Made by a program: the position numbers and the translations under genes. This document shows, one piece after another, positions 1 through 10,584 of a stretch of DNA of 64,000 nt. The notes under the pieces are model-generated. The model had not been told where the DNA came from. It made no database searches and was given only the letters and a program-made list of their open reading frames with translations. This DNA is from Pelecanus crispus (Eukaryota; Chordata; Aves; Pelecaniformes; Pelecanidae). The DNA lies in NCBI RefSeq assembly GCF_030463565.1, contig NC_134675.1, positions 13,847,862 to 13,911,861 on the forward strand, in the 5' to 3' direction. The number at the start of each line of letters is the position of its first letter. Position 1 is the stretch's first letter.

Positions 1-820
1 CTGGTGACTAGTTGTCAAAAGTCTTATGAACCCTCAATGTTTTACATATATTATTGAGTGACACTCTTACCCACTGCAGTTGTGAAGTTGGTATAACTCT
101 TAATATAAAAGTGGGGTGCCAGATAAGACTGTAGCTTAGTTGTGGGTGTGGCTATTTTACTATATGCAGATAGAACTAAGGTGATCCTAGGAACAATATA
201 TATTAGTATAGATGAAGTGGTACAAGCTCCCCAATGTGAATTCCTTGCTACTGCCATAACTTCATATCAGGATAAATGCTTCATCTTTGTAAAACACTTC
301 TATGGTGCTGTTCTTTGGCAAACATTAAAGAGTGCAACATTATGCAACAGTGGTGGATCATGTATTGCCTATTAAGGACTAATTCTCTGTTTTATTTAAT
401 GAAACTCTGTTCACTATGTCCTTCAGGATATTAGCTCTAGCAGAGCTCAATGTATTCTTTAGCTTTTCTATATTCTTTTACTTCTCCATAAGTAAACTAA
501 TGCTGATAATTAAAATTCTTATTTAAATTATTCATTGTTGTCTGCCACAGGGAAATGCAGGCAGGAATGATCAGAATTTGTAACACTAAGCTCTGTGTAG
601 TGTGTGTGTGTGTATGTGTGTTTTCCAAAACATTTGTAATTTGTATTGTATCTTACTAGTGTTAGAACAGAACATTCAGCATTTGAATTTCTTGACATAC
701 TGTACTGGAAAATTAATGTGTAAACTTGCTATTTCTCCCTGACATTTTCAGCTGTCATGTGGCACTGGAGGGGTTCATATGTCTATTTGTTTCAATTTAG
801 TTTGGTTTTAATCAACAAAA
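1..820. other. unassigned AT-rich sequence
   Basis: No gene is supported here. Only short stop-rich ORFs occur and none resembles a known protein. A short imperfect TG/TA microsatellite lies at about 594-621. The stretch ends at a CR1 3' tail. It may be upstream or intronic sequence of the SLC25A51 locus, but nothing in it proves that. Confidence 0.5.
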
Positions 821-3160
821 CATAGAATCATAGAATCATAGAATGCTTTGGGTTGGAAGGGACCTTTAGAGGTCATCTAGCCCAACCCCCCTGCAGTGAG
901 CAGGGACATCTTTAACCAGATCAGCTTGCTCAGAGCCCCATCCAACCTGACCTTGAATGTTTCTAGGGATGGGACCTCCACTACCTCTCTGGGCAACCTT
1001 CCTATAGGCCCCCTTTAAGTACTGGAAGGACACAATAAGGTCTCCTCACAGCCTTCTCTTCTCTAGGCTGAACAACCCCAACTCTCTCAGCCTGGCCTCA
1101 CAGGAGAGGTGCTCCAGCCCTCGGATCATTTTGGTGGCCCTCCTCTGGACCCGCTCCAACAGGTCCATGTCCTTCTTGTGCTGAGGGCCCCAGAGCTGGA
1201 CGCAGTACTCCAGGTGAGGTCTCACCAGAGCAGAGTAGAGGGGCAGAATCACCTCCCTCGACCTGCTGGCCATGCTTCTTTTGATGCAGCCCAGGATTCG
1301 GTTGGCTTTCTGGGCTGCAAGTGCACATTGCCGGCTCATGTCCAGCTTTTCATCTACCAGTACCCCCAAGTCCTTCTCCGCAGGGCTGCTCTCAATCTCT
1401 TCATCCCCCAGCCTGTATTGATATCGGGGGTTGCCCCAACCCAGGTGCAGGACCTTGCATTTGGCCTTGTTGAACCTCATGAGGTTCACACAGGCCCACC
1501 TCTCCAGCTTGTCCAGGTCCTTTTGGATGACATTTCGTCCTCCTGGAAGCTGCCAGGAAGCTGCAAGAAGTGTCAACTGCACCACTCAGCTTGGTGTCAT
1601 CTGCAAACTTGCTGAGGGTGCACTCAATCCCACTGTCTATGTCATTGATGAAGATATTAAACAGCACTGCTCCCAGTACGGACCCCTGAGGGACACCACT
1701 TGTTACCGGTCTCCATGTGGACATCGAGCCATTGGCCACTACCCTCTGGATGTGACCATCCAGCCAATTCCTTATCCATCAAACCGTCCACCCATCAAAT
1801 CCATATCTCTCCAATTTAGAGAGAAGGATGTTGTGGGGGACTGTGTCGAACGCTTTACAGAAATCTAAGCAGATGACATCCATTGCTTTTCCCTTGTCCA
1901 CTGATGCAGTCACTCCTTCATAGAAAGCCACTAGGTTGGTCAGGCAGGATTTGCCCTTGGTGAAGCCATGCTGGCTGTTTCGAATCACCTCCCTGTCCTC
2001 CATGTGCTTGAGCATAGCTTCTAGGAGGATCTGTTCCATGATCTTCCCAGGCACAGAGGTGAGGCTGACAGGTCGGTAGTTCCCAGGATCCTCCTTTCTT
2101 CCCTTTTTAAAAATGGTCACAACATTCCCCTTCTTCCAGTCAGCAGGGACTTCACCTGACTGCCATGACTTTTCAAATATCATGGAGAGTGGCTTGGCAA
2201 CTACATCAGCCAATTCCCTCAGGACTCTGGAATGCATCTCATCAGGTCCCATAGACTTCTGTACATTGAGGTTCCTCAGGTGGTCTCAAACCTGATCTTC
2301 CCTTACAGTGGGAGGGGCTTTACCCCCCTGGTCCCCATCTTGAGGTCCATCGACTTGGGAGGGGTGAGGAGAGAGGTTGCCGGTGAAGACCGAGGCAAAG
2401 AAGTTGTTGTGTACCTCCACTTTCTCCTTGTCTGTTGATACAAGTTCGCCATTCTTGTTCATCAGGGCGGGGTACGCTTTCTTTAACCTTCCTTTTCTGG
2501 TTGACATACCTGTAGAAGCCCTTCTTATGCTTTGCGGCCCTTGCCAAATTCAGCTCCATCCACGCCTTGGCCTTCCTGACCCCATCCCTACACAACCATG
2601 CCACATCCCTATACTCTTCCCAGGACACCTGTCTCTGCTTCCACTGCCTGTGCAGTTCCCTCTTACTCTTTAGTTTGACCACCATGTCTTGACTCAGCCA
2701 TGCTGGTCTCTTCCCTTCCTTGCCTGATTTTTTACACTTGGGGACTGAGAGCTCTTGCCCTCTATGGAAGGTGTCCTTAAATATCTGCCAGCTCTGTTCT
2801 GTTCCCCTGTCCCTGAGGACCGTTTCCCAGGGGGTCCCATCGACTAACTCCTTGAAGAGCTGGAAGTTTGCTATTCTAAAATTTAGGGTCCTGACTGTAC
2901 TCCTCGCTTTTCCCATGTCCCTCAGGAGCGTGAACTCCACCAACGCATGATCACTGCAGCCCAGGCTGCCTCCAATCTTGACGTCACCAATGAGCTCACT
3001 TGCATTGGTGACCATCAGGTCCAGTATTGCATCCCCTCGGGTAGGGGTGTCTATTACCTGGCTTAGGAAGTTATCCTCAATGCATTCCAGGAATCTCCTG
3101 GATTGCCTACAGCTCGCCGTGTTGCTTTTCCAGCAAATGTCGGGGTGGTTGAAGAAAACA
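821..3160 (-). mobile_element. CR1 LINE, 5'-truncated, minus strand
   Basis: On the minus strand the element ends at 821 in the CR1 hallmark tail, several copies of ATTCTATG preceded by the conserved block for 'ggaccttta...tccaaccc'. Going upstream it encodes reverse transcriptase and then the end of the endonuclease domain (SDHALVEF near 2940-2960), and stops near 3160 within the endonuclease, at a segment reading FNHPDICW. It is therefore 5'-truncated, as most CR1 copies are. It sits about 230 bp upstream of the SLC25A51 coding exon, in antisense orientation. Confidence 0.93.
1046..3015 (-). pseudogene. CR1 ORF2 remnant (endonuclease end, reverse transcriptase)
   Basis: Four minus-strand open pieces (2320-3015, 1779-2252, 1401-1739, 1046-1585) together cover a CR1 polymerase. 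The upstream piece holds the endonuclease end and linker. The middle pieces carry RT landmarks: [48 protein letters not shown] and the catalytic block KFADDTKL. The C-terminal piece has the [12 protein letters not shown] region. Frameshifts separate the pieces and no endonuclease N-terminus remains, so it is not functional. More degraded than the CR1 at 55-57 kb, hence probably an older insertion. Confidence 0.88.
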
Positions 3161-3370
3161 TAAAGGGAGGAAAAAAAATGGCTAGTTTTTCAGGTCCTTG
3201 GATCTGGTGTAGAAAATTGTGCATTTTGCTTCATCTATCATCAGATGAAATATTTGTCACACTGTTCCACTGAACTTGATGAAATTTCTTCAGGATGTAA
3301 AATGTTGAACAGTGTGCACATGATGTGTATGTGAGAACTAAAAAAGCTGTATCACATGCCATTTTGTTCA

Positions 3371-3394
3371 CAATCTTTTCTTTTTTTGACATAG
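3371..3394 (+). promoter_or_regulatory. putative 3' splice site before the carrier coding exon
   Basis: A pyrimidine-rich run (ttttctttttttg) is followed by acatag, with AG at 3393-3394, 40 nt before the carrier ATG. In vertebrates SLC25A51 has non-coding 5' exon(s) and a single coding exon, so an acceptor just upstream of the start codon fits. The upstream exon is not identified here. Inference from motif and position only. Confidence 0.5.
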
Positions 3395-3433
3395 GAAAAG
3401 AAGTCTAAGATATATATTAAGGGGAAAAAAAAG

Positions 3434-4306
3434 ATGGATTCACAAGATTGTGTCCCAGCAAATTCAAAGCAAGATATCAGCCATCACATAAAGGGTAGCT
3501 CTGGTAAACATTATCTTTGTGGCTACTGTGCAGCCTTCACCAATATAGCAGTCACCTTTCCCATCCAGAAGGTCCTCTTTCGACAACAGCTGTATGGCTT
3601 GAAAACAAAGGATGCAGTACATCAGCTGCAGAAAGATGGAATGCGAAATCTCTATCGTGGAATCCTTCCTCCATTAATGCAAAAAACGACCACCCTGGCT
3701 CTAATGTTTGGCTTGTATGAAGATTTCTCCTCCTTGCTCCATAGTCACACAAGCGCACCTGAACTTCTAACTCGCAGCATGGCAGCAATGCTTGCAGGGA
3801 CCACGGAAGCCCTTCTTACACCTTTTGAACGAGTCCAGACTTTGCTTCAGGACTACAAACATCACGACAAATTTACAAACACTTACCAGGCTTTCAAGGT
3901 ACTAAAAGTCTATGGGATTAGAGAATATTATCGTGGTTTGGTGCCTATTCTGCTCCGGAATGGAAGCAGTAACATCCTCTTCTTTGGCCTACGAGGACCT
4001 ATCAAACAGTGTCTGCCTGAAGCAACTTCTTACAGCACTCATTTGGTCAATGACTTTATCTGTGGAGGGCTCTTGGGTGCTATGCTGGGATCCTTATTTT
4101 TCCCAATGAATGTTGTAAAAGCTCGCATGCAGTCTCAAATTGGTGGTGAATTTCAGTCTTTTTCAAAAGTTTTTGTGATGATCTGGCTAGAACGTGATAA
4201 AAAATTGATGCATCTTTTCAGAGGAGCCCATCTGAATTACCATCGTTCTGTCCTGTCCTGGGGCATAATCAATGCAACATATGAATTCTTGCTAAGGCTG
4301 TTATGA
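3434..4306 (+). CDS. SLC25A51: mitochondrial NAD+ carrier, SLC25A51 type
   Basis: Intact 290-codon single-exon ORF of the mitochondrial carrier family. SLC25A51 (MCART1) imports NAD+ across the inner mitochondrial membrane. Three carrier repeats are visible, each with its P-x-[Q/E/N]-x-x-[K/R]-like signature: FPIQKVLF (residues 42-49), [10 protein letters not shown] (129-138) and [10 protein letters not shown] (223-232). About six membrane helices are expected. Family-diagnostic stretches include [29 protein letters not shown] and [12 protein letters not shown]. The length is close to the usual ~297 residues. The ATG at 3434 has A at -3 and G at +4, and an acceptor lies 40 nt upstream. No stop or frameshift is seen. 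SLC25A52 is a primate retrocopy, so it is not the expected alternative in a bird. The Z- or W-linked gametolog cannot be distinguished from this sequence. Confidence 0.93.
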   Translation: MDSQDCVPANSKQDISHHIKGSSGKHYLCGYCAAFTNIAVTFPIQKVLFRQQLYGLKTKDAVHQLQKDGMRNLYRGILPPLMQKTTTLALMFGLYEDFSSLLHSHTSAPELLTRSMAAMLAGTTEALLTPFERVQTLLQDYKHHDKFTNTYQAFKVLKVYGIREYYRGLVPILLRNGSSNILFFGLRGPIKQCLPEATSYSTHLVNDFICGGLLGAMLGSLFFPMNVVKARMQSQIGGEFQSFSKVFVMIWLERDKKLMHLFRGAHLNYHRSVLSWGIINATYEFLLRLL

Positions 4307-4985
4307 AAAATGTTACCTTCCTTTGAAGCTCCTCTATTCACTTGGGTATTTGTACATTTGAGGTCACTTAGTCTCTGGGAATAGATTAATTTATGGAACT
4401 TTTTGTGAATAACATGGAGTACCATGAAACTTGGAGACAATTCAAAACAGCAGTTACATTTCAGTAGGGAGATGGGTGATATTGTTAGTGGCTGCTTAGT
4501 GTGAAAGGTAATTAGTCTTGTTAATGGCCTTTAATATTTATGGGGTAAATGGCAATACATCTAAATCTTGATGCAATTGAATATACTTCTAAACAAGTTA
4601 AAGTATTTATATGCTGGTGGATAAATTTACCCACAGTGGAATAACTAGACAAATGCAAAGTAAAAAAAATATTTGTATCTTCGTCTAGTAGCTTATTCTA
4701 TCATTTCTGATGTTTCCTAATACTCCCAGTGATCAAATTTTTCACTGTGCACATTGTATAATATGGAAGTCAAGAAGGGGCCAATGAAAGCTACTTCTCT
4801 TGCTTGATACACTACAGAAGGTTAAGAACTAAACTTTCGAATGTCTTGGGGTTCTAAATTATCTTTGGAGTTTAAATAGAAGCTGCCAATTTCTGATGAG
4901 GATGACTTACTTTCTGAACCTCAAGTTTAAACTGAGCCTACAAAAACTATTTTGTCAACCATTTTACTGCTCAGCTTTAAAATGA
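4307..4985 (+). other. 3' untranslated / downstream sequence of the carrier gene
   Basis: AT-rich non-coding sequence following the carrier stop codon, with no ORF or repeat that I recognise. No canonical AATAAA stands out before the CR1 at about 4990. Candidate AATAAA hexamers occur only farther downstream (6213-6218, 6704-6709), so the transcript may run through the CR1 or use a variant signal. Confidence 0.4.
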
Positions 4986-4989
4986 ACAT

Positions 4990-5592
4990 CATCCAGCAGG
5001 AGCAGGGAGGTGATTGTTCCCCTGTACTCGGCGCTGGTGAGGCCGCACCTGGAATACTGTGTCCAGTTTTGGGCCCCTCAATACAAGAAAGACATTGAGG
5101 TGCTGGAGCATGTTCAGAGAAGGGCAACAAGGCTGGTGAAGGGTCTGGAGCACAGGCCTTATGAGGAGAGGCTGAGGGAACAAGGATTCTTTAGCCTAGA
5201 GAAGAGGAGGCTGAGGGGAGACCTTATCGCTCTCTACAACTACCTGAAAGGAGGCTGTAGTGAGGTGGGTGTTGGTCTCTTCTCCAATGTAGTTAGCGAT
5301 AGGACAAGAGGAAATGGGCTCAAGCTGCGCCAGGGGAGGTTTAGGTTGGAAATTAGGAAAAATTTCTTCACGGAAAGGGTGGTCAAGCATTTGAACAGGC
5401 TGCCCAGAGAGGTGGTGGAGTCCCCATCCCTGGAAGTGTTCAAAAAACGGGTAGATGTGGCACTTTGGGACATGGTTTAGTCTAGTCTACCCTTGATTGG
5501 CTTAGTGTGGACTTTGTAATGTTAGGTTAATGGTTGGACTGGATGATCTTAAAGGTCTTTTCCAACCTAAACAATTCTATGATTCTATGATC
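4990..5592 (+). mobile_element. CR1 LINE 3' fragment, plus strand
   Basis: A 5'-truncated CR1 that begins inside the RT C-terminal region and ends in the ATTCTATG tail at about 5574-5592. An open 157-codon remnant (5010-5480) runs from the [13 protein letters not shown] block to the family C-terminus VDVALWDMV. It lies in the same orientation as the carrier gene, about 0.7 kb after its stop codon, so its tail could be included in the 3' UTR. Confidence 0.93.
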
Positions 5593-5988
5593 TCATTCAT
5601 CAGCATAAGTGTAGCTACTGAATATTTAACTTCAGTGTAAACTGACCCAGTGCAAAGTGGGATTGTGCCTATGTATGTGTGTGCCTTGAAATGGAAAGGT
5701 GGAAGGAGTGAAACAGCAATTTTATCTCAAGCTTTAAAAGTGTTCTTCCCTGTTGAAAGACCTTCTATTTGCAAATTTGGTATACTCAAGTTTTCTGCTT
5801 TTGTATTGCTTTGTTTCTGTTGCAAACATACAAAACCTGATCTCTCTCTGTAATGCTCAAACAGTAATACAGCTTCCTCTGACTGTCAAACTACTTGATT
5901 AACAGCTTTTTTTTATCTTTTGCAAACTATTTTTGTTTAATTTGGGCTGTGGCAGAATTTTACATCAGCACTGACAAAGTGAGCTTTC

Positions 5989-6028
5989 TGGGTATAAGCA
6001 TTTAAGGCCTTAAAGGGAAAGCAAGCAT
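5989..6028 (+). repeat. 40-bp direct repeat, copy 1
   Basis: A block starting tgggtataag and ending aaagcaagcat, containing the perfect palindrome TTAAGGCCTTAA. It matches 7384-7423 with about two differences. Its role is unknown. Confidence 0.7.
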
Positions 6029-7383
6029 AACTACCAAACAGGTGACTGTCTTAATTCTTTTTTTTTTTTCTTTTTTTTGGCAGGGGGTGTTATGCATGAA
6101 AGTATCCTTTGTTTTGGGGGGTGGGGGCAGGAAAGCTTTAAGAAACTATTTTGAATTGTTCTTTTCCTAGGCTTTAGGCCCTGTAAAACTATCAGTGATA
6201 ATACAGTAAAACAATAAAAGGAGTTGTGTGGCTAATAACTTACACTTCAAGCATTTGTAATTTGGTTAACAGATAACAATATGCAGTAAAGACAGGGGTG
6301 TGGTCAGCTGCTACTCATGAAGGTTACTTGCATGTTTCATTCACCAACAAAGAGAAAGGTGTAAAAGTGTATTAGCAAACATATAAACATGACCCCAAGT
6401 GAATCCTAGAGTGAGGAAGAAGAAAAACAAACAAACCATCAACATGAACATTATATTCATCCTGGTCATGGACTCCAGATACTAACAACTCGCCATAAGC
6501 ACTCCCCCCCCACCACCAGAATGAAACCACTGACCTTAGGACCCAGAAGAGCAGTGAAAGAGTGAGCATAACACCAGGAAAAGGCATAGAAACTAAGAGG
6601 GGTGTGTGTGACAATTTTAACTACATCATTATTCTTTCTTTTCCTGTAACAATTAGATCCGGACTAATAATGATTAGACTCTCAAGATTTGAATTACACT
6701 AAAAATAAATTTTTAGTTTTACTTATGTATATAAGGTGTACTTTGTCTTTGCCCATAAACAAAATTTTGAATGTCACAGTTCCAGCAGCTTTGGAGTCTG
6801 CCAAGGCACAAGTTAGTTCACAAAGGAGAGCACTCAACCATACAAGAAGCCTCACCAAAAAAAAAAAAAAAAATAAAATTCCTACATTACATAATTAAAA
6901 CAGTTGTGCTTTTCCTTAGTTTTAGAAAGTTTTCTTACCTCAAGCAACAACAGCCCACTAACTACAGAGGATAATCCAGAAGTTTGTCCTTGCCTCAGAC
7001 ACAGCTATTATCCTCTGCTTTGCCATAGCTAGTTTTCATTTCCAGTTTTAAGCTTTTCCACTTGGGCTGATATCTCCCTGATCACAAATGGCTTTAGCAG
7101 AATTTTATGAGAAAAGCAGAGCTTTTCGTCTGCCTTCAAAGGCTTGATGTTTGAGCAAAGAGAGACTTTCTATTCCACAACTTTTTTTTTGAGTCAATTG
7201 AATGATTAATTGCACGCTTAACTAGTTTGTAATTATTGTACTAGCCTCAGCATGCTACCTGCCGTCTAGGCTCTCTTGAGTCAACTGTTCATGTGCCAAA
7301 ATATGTGTGATGGTGCAACAGCAAGAGGCAGACTGAAGGAGGAAAACAGCCATTTTATATGCAAACAAAATTTGTGTAAGCAC

Positions 7384-7423
7384 TGGGTATAAGTACTTAA
7401 GGCCTTAAAGGGAAAGCAAGCAT
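7384..7423 (+). repeat. 40-bp direct repeat, copy 2
   Basis: Second copy of the block at 5989-6028, same strand, 1.4 kb away, containing the same TTAAGGCCTTAA palindrome. It may mark the ends of an old insertion or a shared interspersed repeat. Confidence 0.7.
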
Positions 7424-7652
7424 TCTAATGGTAGGGAGTGGGCAGAAATCAGTGAGCATTTCTCTAAGAGAGCTCAGTTTAAGACAAATACATTAAAAGA
7501 GGAAAAAAAAAATCTATTATAAAAATGCACTGAGTTACTTTATTAAATGCTTAATTTATCATGCAAGATGAGAAACTGTCCACAAACAGTCAGTATCAGC
7601 CCTCTTTTGAATATACTCAATATGTTGTATTAGACGTCTATACTTTTTATTA

Positions 7653-7745
7653 TAGAATCATAGAATAGCCCATGTTGGAAGGGAACTCGAAAGATCATCT
7701 GGTCCAACCTTTCATGGGAAAGGGAGCCTAGATGAGATATTCTAG
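7653..7745 (-). mobile_element. short CR1 3'-end fragment, minus strand
   Basis: It starts with two copies of the reverse-complement tail octamer (agaatcatagaatag) and continues with the CR1 3' block (gttggaagggaac, catctggtccaacc). Only the last ~90 bp of the element is recognisable. The sequence differs from the other CR1 tails in the window, suggesting another subfamily. Confidence 0.8.
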
Positions 7746-7862
7746 AAAAATGAAACCTCAAATATTTAAAAAATATTCTACGTGCACCATATTTTCCCTC
7801 ATAATAAAAAATGTTACACTGAGTTGGAAAGACTTGTTCATTGCTGTAGAGAATGTGATGTT

Positions 7863-9165
7863 AAGGGATGTTAAGAGTGGCCACCTCCTCCAGCAGCTCT
7901 GTCCCAGGACTCCCTCCTGCCCAGCTGCTGAAGCCCAGCCTGGTGTGCCCGGGGACCTGGGGTCTCTGCCCAAGCCGAGGGATGCAGCTGCAACTTTCCT
8001 GTCTGCAGGTTCAATCAGTAGCAAAGCTGAAGCACATATCCCAGAAACACACACACACAGAGGACATACACAGGACACCAACACGGCCAGTCACACAGAC
8101 TGCCAGACAAGGCACTGCCTTCAACAGCACCTACATACAGGACTCACATAAAACAAACACAGACAGCCATGTCCCCTTCCTCCTCTTTGACTGGCAGAGG
8201 TAGAAGTTCACTAGTGAAGGCACATACACAACACTCCCTAGATTCACAAGCACACCCACATTTGGGGATTCCCCCAACTATCGGCATGGCCCCTCTGTCT
8301 GTTTGGTACCTCTGCCTGAATCCCAGGCCCTCTCATCTGCTTCATGGGTCTCCTACTCGACGGCTAGCCCAGCTTGATGCTCGTTAGCAAACACGCACAC
8401 ACTCAAACACTTGTCCCACAGGCACTCCGCTCTCACAAGTCCCCTTGGGCATACCAGCACAGACCCTTGCCTGATACCCCGGGCCAGACCCAAGGCCCCA
8501 GCTACTCGCCAGCTAGTCCAGCTTGAAGTTTGCTAGCGAATATATGTGCACACTCCCCCCACGCACCAGGTTTGGGGATGATATAGACACCCACCCCCCC
8601 ACCCTAGTGGCTGGCACCAGGCACATGGGCTGTGGTGCACGGTCCTGCTCCAGCCTCTGGAGCCCCTCACTCACACCAGTCCCTCCCAGTAGCTGGTTTT
8701 CAGGGAACACACCGTTCCTACCCCAGTAGCTGGAGGTTAAAGATCCCCACTTGTTCTAGCAGCTGATGCTGAGACCCCACTCACTGCAGTAGCTGACACC
8801 ACAAGCAGGAGGCACCTACACTCCCAATCTGACTCCAGTGGCTGATCCCAAGTCCACTCATGCCAATGCCCCCAGTAGCTGGCATTCTGGGCACAAAGGC
8901 TGCAGGACTATGACCTTCCCTAGATCCACAGGGCTATGGCCCCCTCCAACTAGGACGCCTGTTTGCTCCAGTAGCTGACACCACAGGCAGGGGGCGCCTA
9001 CACCCCTGGTCTGACTCAGACACACATAGATCTCACAAGTAGCTGGCACTTAGTCCTTGCAGCACACATACACATGGGACAGAGAGTGAAATTATGCAGA
9101 CAGATAGTTAAGAAAACATTTAAGAATAAGATAGAAGAAGATAGGACAGACTGTGGTGATCAGGC
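7863..9165. repeat. unclassified long repeat R, copy 1
   Basis: A C- and CA-rich block that recurs at about 41340-42490 and, more diverged, at 47600-48330. Shared landmarks include ctccagcagctctg, the block near gtctgcaggttcaatcagtag, the segment ending ttcaacagcacctacatacag, ttcactagtgaaggcac and agctagttaagaaaacattt. In the right half the word CCAGTAGCTGG and close variants recur every 40-90 bp (for example near 8686, 8724, 8786, 8836, 8872, 8968, 9039). No coding potential is credible. Its position beside LTR-like pieces in copy 2 suggests retroviral internal or LTR sequence, but the family is not recognised. Confidence 0.65.
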
Positions 9166-9310
9166 AAAGGGCTCAGCTAGACAAGTGTACTGATAGGCCC
9201 TGTTTTACACGCAACTGGCCCCTTTTACACCCTTTTCTGTCTACCACCCCTCTTTGTTCCTCCCTGCTCCCCTTTCCCCTACACATCCCCTTCATGGGTT
9301 TGTACAGCTC

Positions 9311-9668
9311 TGTAGTGGGTTGACCTTGGCTGGCTGCCAGGACCCCACCTAGCTGCTCTCTCACTCTCCCTCCTAAGCAGGGCAGCAGGGAGAAAATGCA
9401 ATGAAGCAGCTCATGGATTGAGATAAGAACAGTGAGATCACTCACCAAGTTACCATCATGGGCAAAACAGACTCGTCTTGGGGAAGATTAATTTAACTTG
9501 TTGCCAATAAAAAAACCAGAATAGCATAGTGAGAAATAAAACCAGAACTAAATCCACCTTCTCAAGTTCTCCTCTTCTACCTCCTCCCCGCTACCAAGCA
9601 GTGCAGGGGGAATGGGGAATGGGGATTGCAGTCAGTTCATAAAGCTTCATCTCCACCGCTCCTTCTGT
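9311..9668 (-). mobile_element. LTR-like fragment, minus strand
   Basis: Starts TGTAGTGGGTTGACCTTGG and continues through ctggctgccagg, ctctctcactctccctcc and ttgagataagaacag, resembling the end of the LTR at 52255-52788 and of the ERV-B LTR family read on the minus strand. It appears truncated where the ERV-D region begins. Boundaries are approximate. Confidence 0.5.
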
Positions 9669-9689
9669 TATCTAAAATTGATGCTGCTA

Positions 9690-10227
9690 TAGAATGTCCA
9701 TTGTAAAGCCCTACTTTATCTATGCCTTGTTTGGTTAATAGATTGCTAATGACAAATTGTCCAGGAACAGGACACAAGGTGATGTATTATTGTATTGACT
9801 ACTAAACCATGAAGAGTTACTAAGGATCTGCCAAGAAGGAAAGCAGGGGAAAGGTAATTTCAGCAGGGGGAGATTGCTACTACTGACTCAATTAAAAACT
9901 AGAGAGACTAGCTCCCCCACACACACACTCTCCTTGAGCATGCGTAGTAAGTTAAAATCATACTGTACCTTTAAATTTAAGTGAAGAACATAGGAACCAC
10001 TGAGAGACAAGTATGCTTAGCTAATTTAATGATTATGTAGTAGATAGGTGTGGTGTGTTAATTGTAATGTATAAAAGTTAGAGAAAACTTTGGTAGATGT
10101 GCTAGCTTTGTGGAATTACCACCTAGCACACATCTCTGCACAGAAATTAAATAAAACAATATCTCGTCTCAGTGTGTGAAGATTGGCTTATTGCACACCA
10201 GGTGAATGAGCCCTATTTGGGACAACA
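9690..10227 (+). repeat. 5' LTR of ERV-D (left edge uncertain)
   Basis: The right edge is set by the primer-binding site: the LTR ends in gggacaaca at 10227. Inside are a TATA box (TATAAAA at 10070-10076) and a polyadenylation signal (AATAAA at 10150-10155), followed by the inferred R/U5. No 3' LTR survives, so the left edge cannot be fixed by comparison. Confidence 0.7.
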
Positions 10228-10231
10228 GTTT

Positions 10232-10249
10232 TGGCGACCCAGATGGGAC
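10232..10249 (+). other. ERV-D primer-binding site, Arg-type
   Basis: TGGCGACCCAGATGGGAC lies 4 nt after the LTR end. Its reverse complement, ending GGGTCGCCA, matches the 3' end of a vertebrate tRNA-Arg (CCG anticodon) as I remember it. Start of reverse transcription in the ancestral virus. Confidence 0.75.
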
Positions 10250-10584
10250 CGCGCTGAAAAGCCTTGCCCGGATCAACTTGCTGCAGCCAGCAGGGAGTAC
10301 TGGACTGATTGGACTCCAGCGCGCATTAAATAGTTTTTTGGGGACTCTGTCAGCTTATCTCCTTGCTGGGTCGTAAGTGACACAAAGGTGCAATGCTAAA
10401 TTGAGATGTTGTGAAAAAGGGGAAAATCTGTTAGAGGAGCAATCTGAATCTGAGTCTGAATCTGAATGCCTCTGCATAAGTTGCTCCATGAAAGGACCGC
10501 TGCAGTAGGATACTTCTTACACGTAGCTGCTAATTGAGGCTGAGTGTATGAAGTGCTGAATAAAGTTATTTCCTAGGAAATAAT

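Larger units (their letters stand above)
5593..7652. other. unassigned AT-rich sequence with a 40-bp direct repeat
   Basis: No gene or recognisable transposon. Homopolymer runs include T-rich tracts at about 6059-6079 and an A17 run at 6857-6873 followed by TAAAA, which could be the tail of an old retroposed sequence. A 40-bp block at 5989-6028 recurs at 7384-7423. Confidence 0.5.

Noticed and set aside
1046-1585. Possible host gene upstream of SLC25A51
   Set aside because: Protein matches the CR1 RT C-terminal part and lies in a CR1 with a tail.
7732-8387. Overlapping ORFs in repeat R1 and its copy at 41263-41725
   Set aside because: The frames are not maintained among the three R copies, and the protein would be low-complexity Pro/Ser/Thr/His.
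9917-9950. CA repeat and other short microsatellites as regulatory elements
   Set aside because: Simple repeats only; nothing ties them to a gene.
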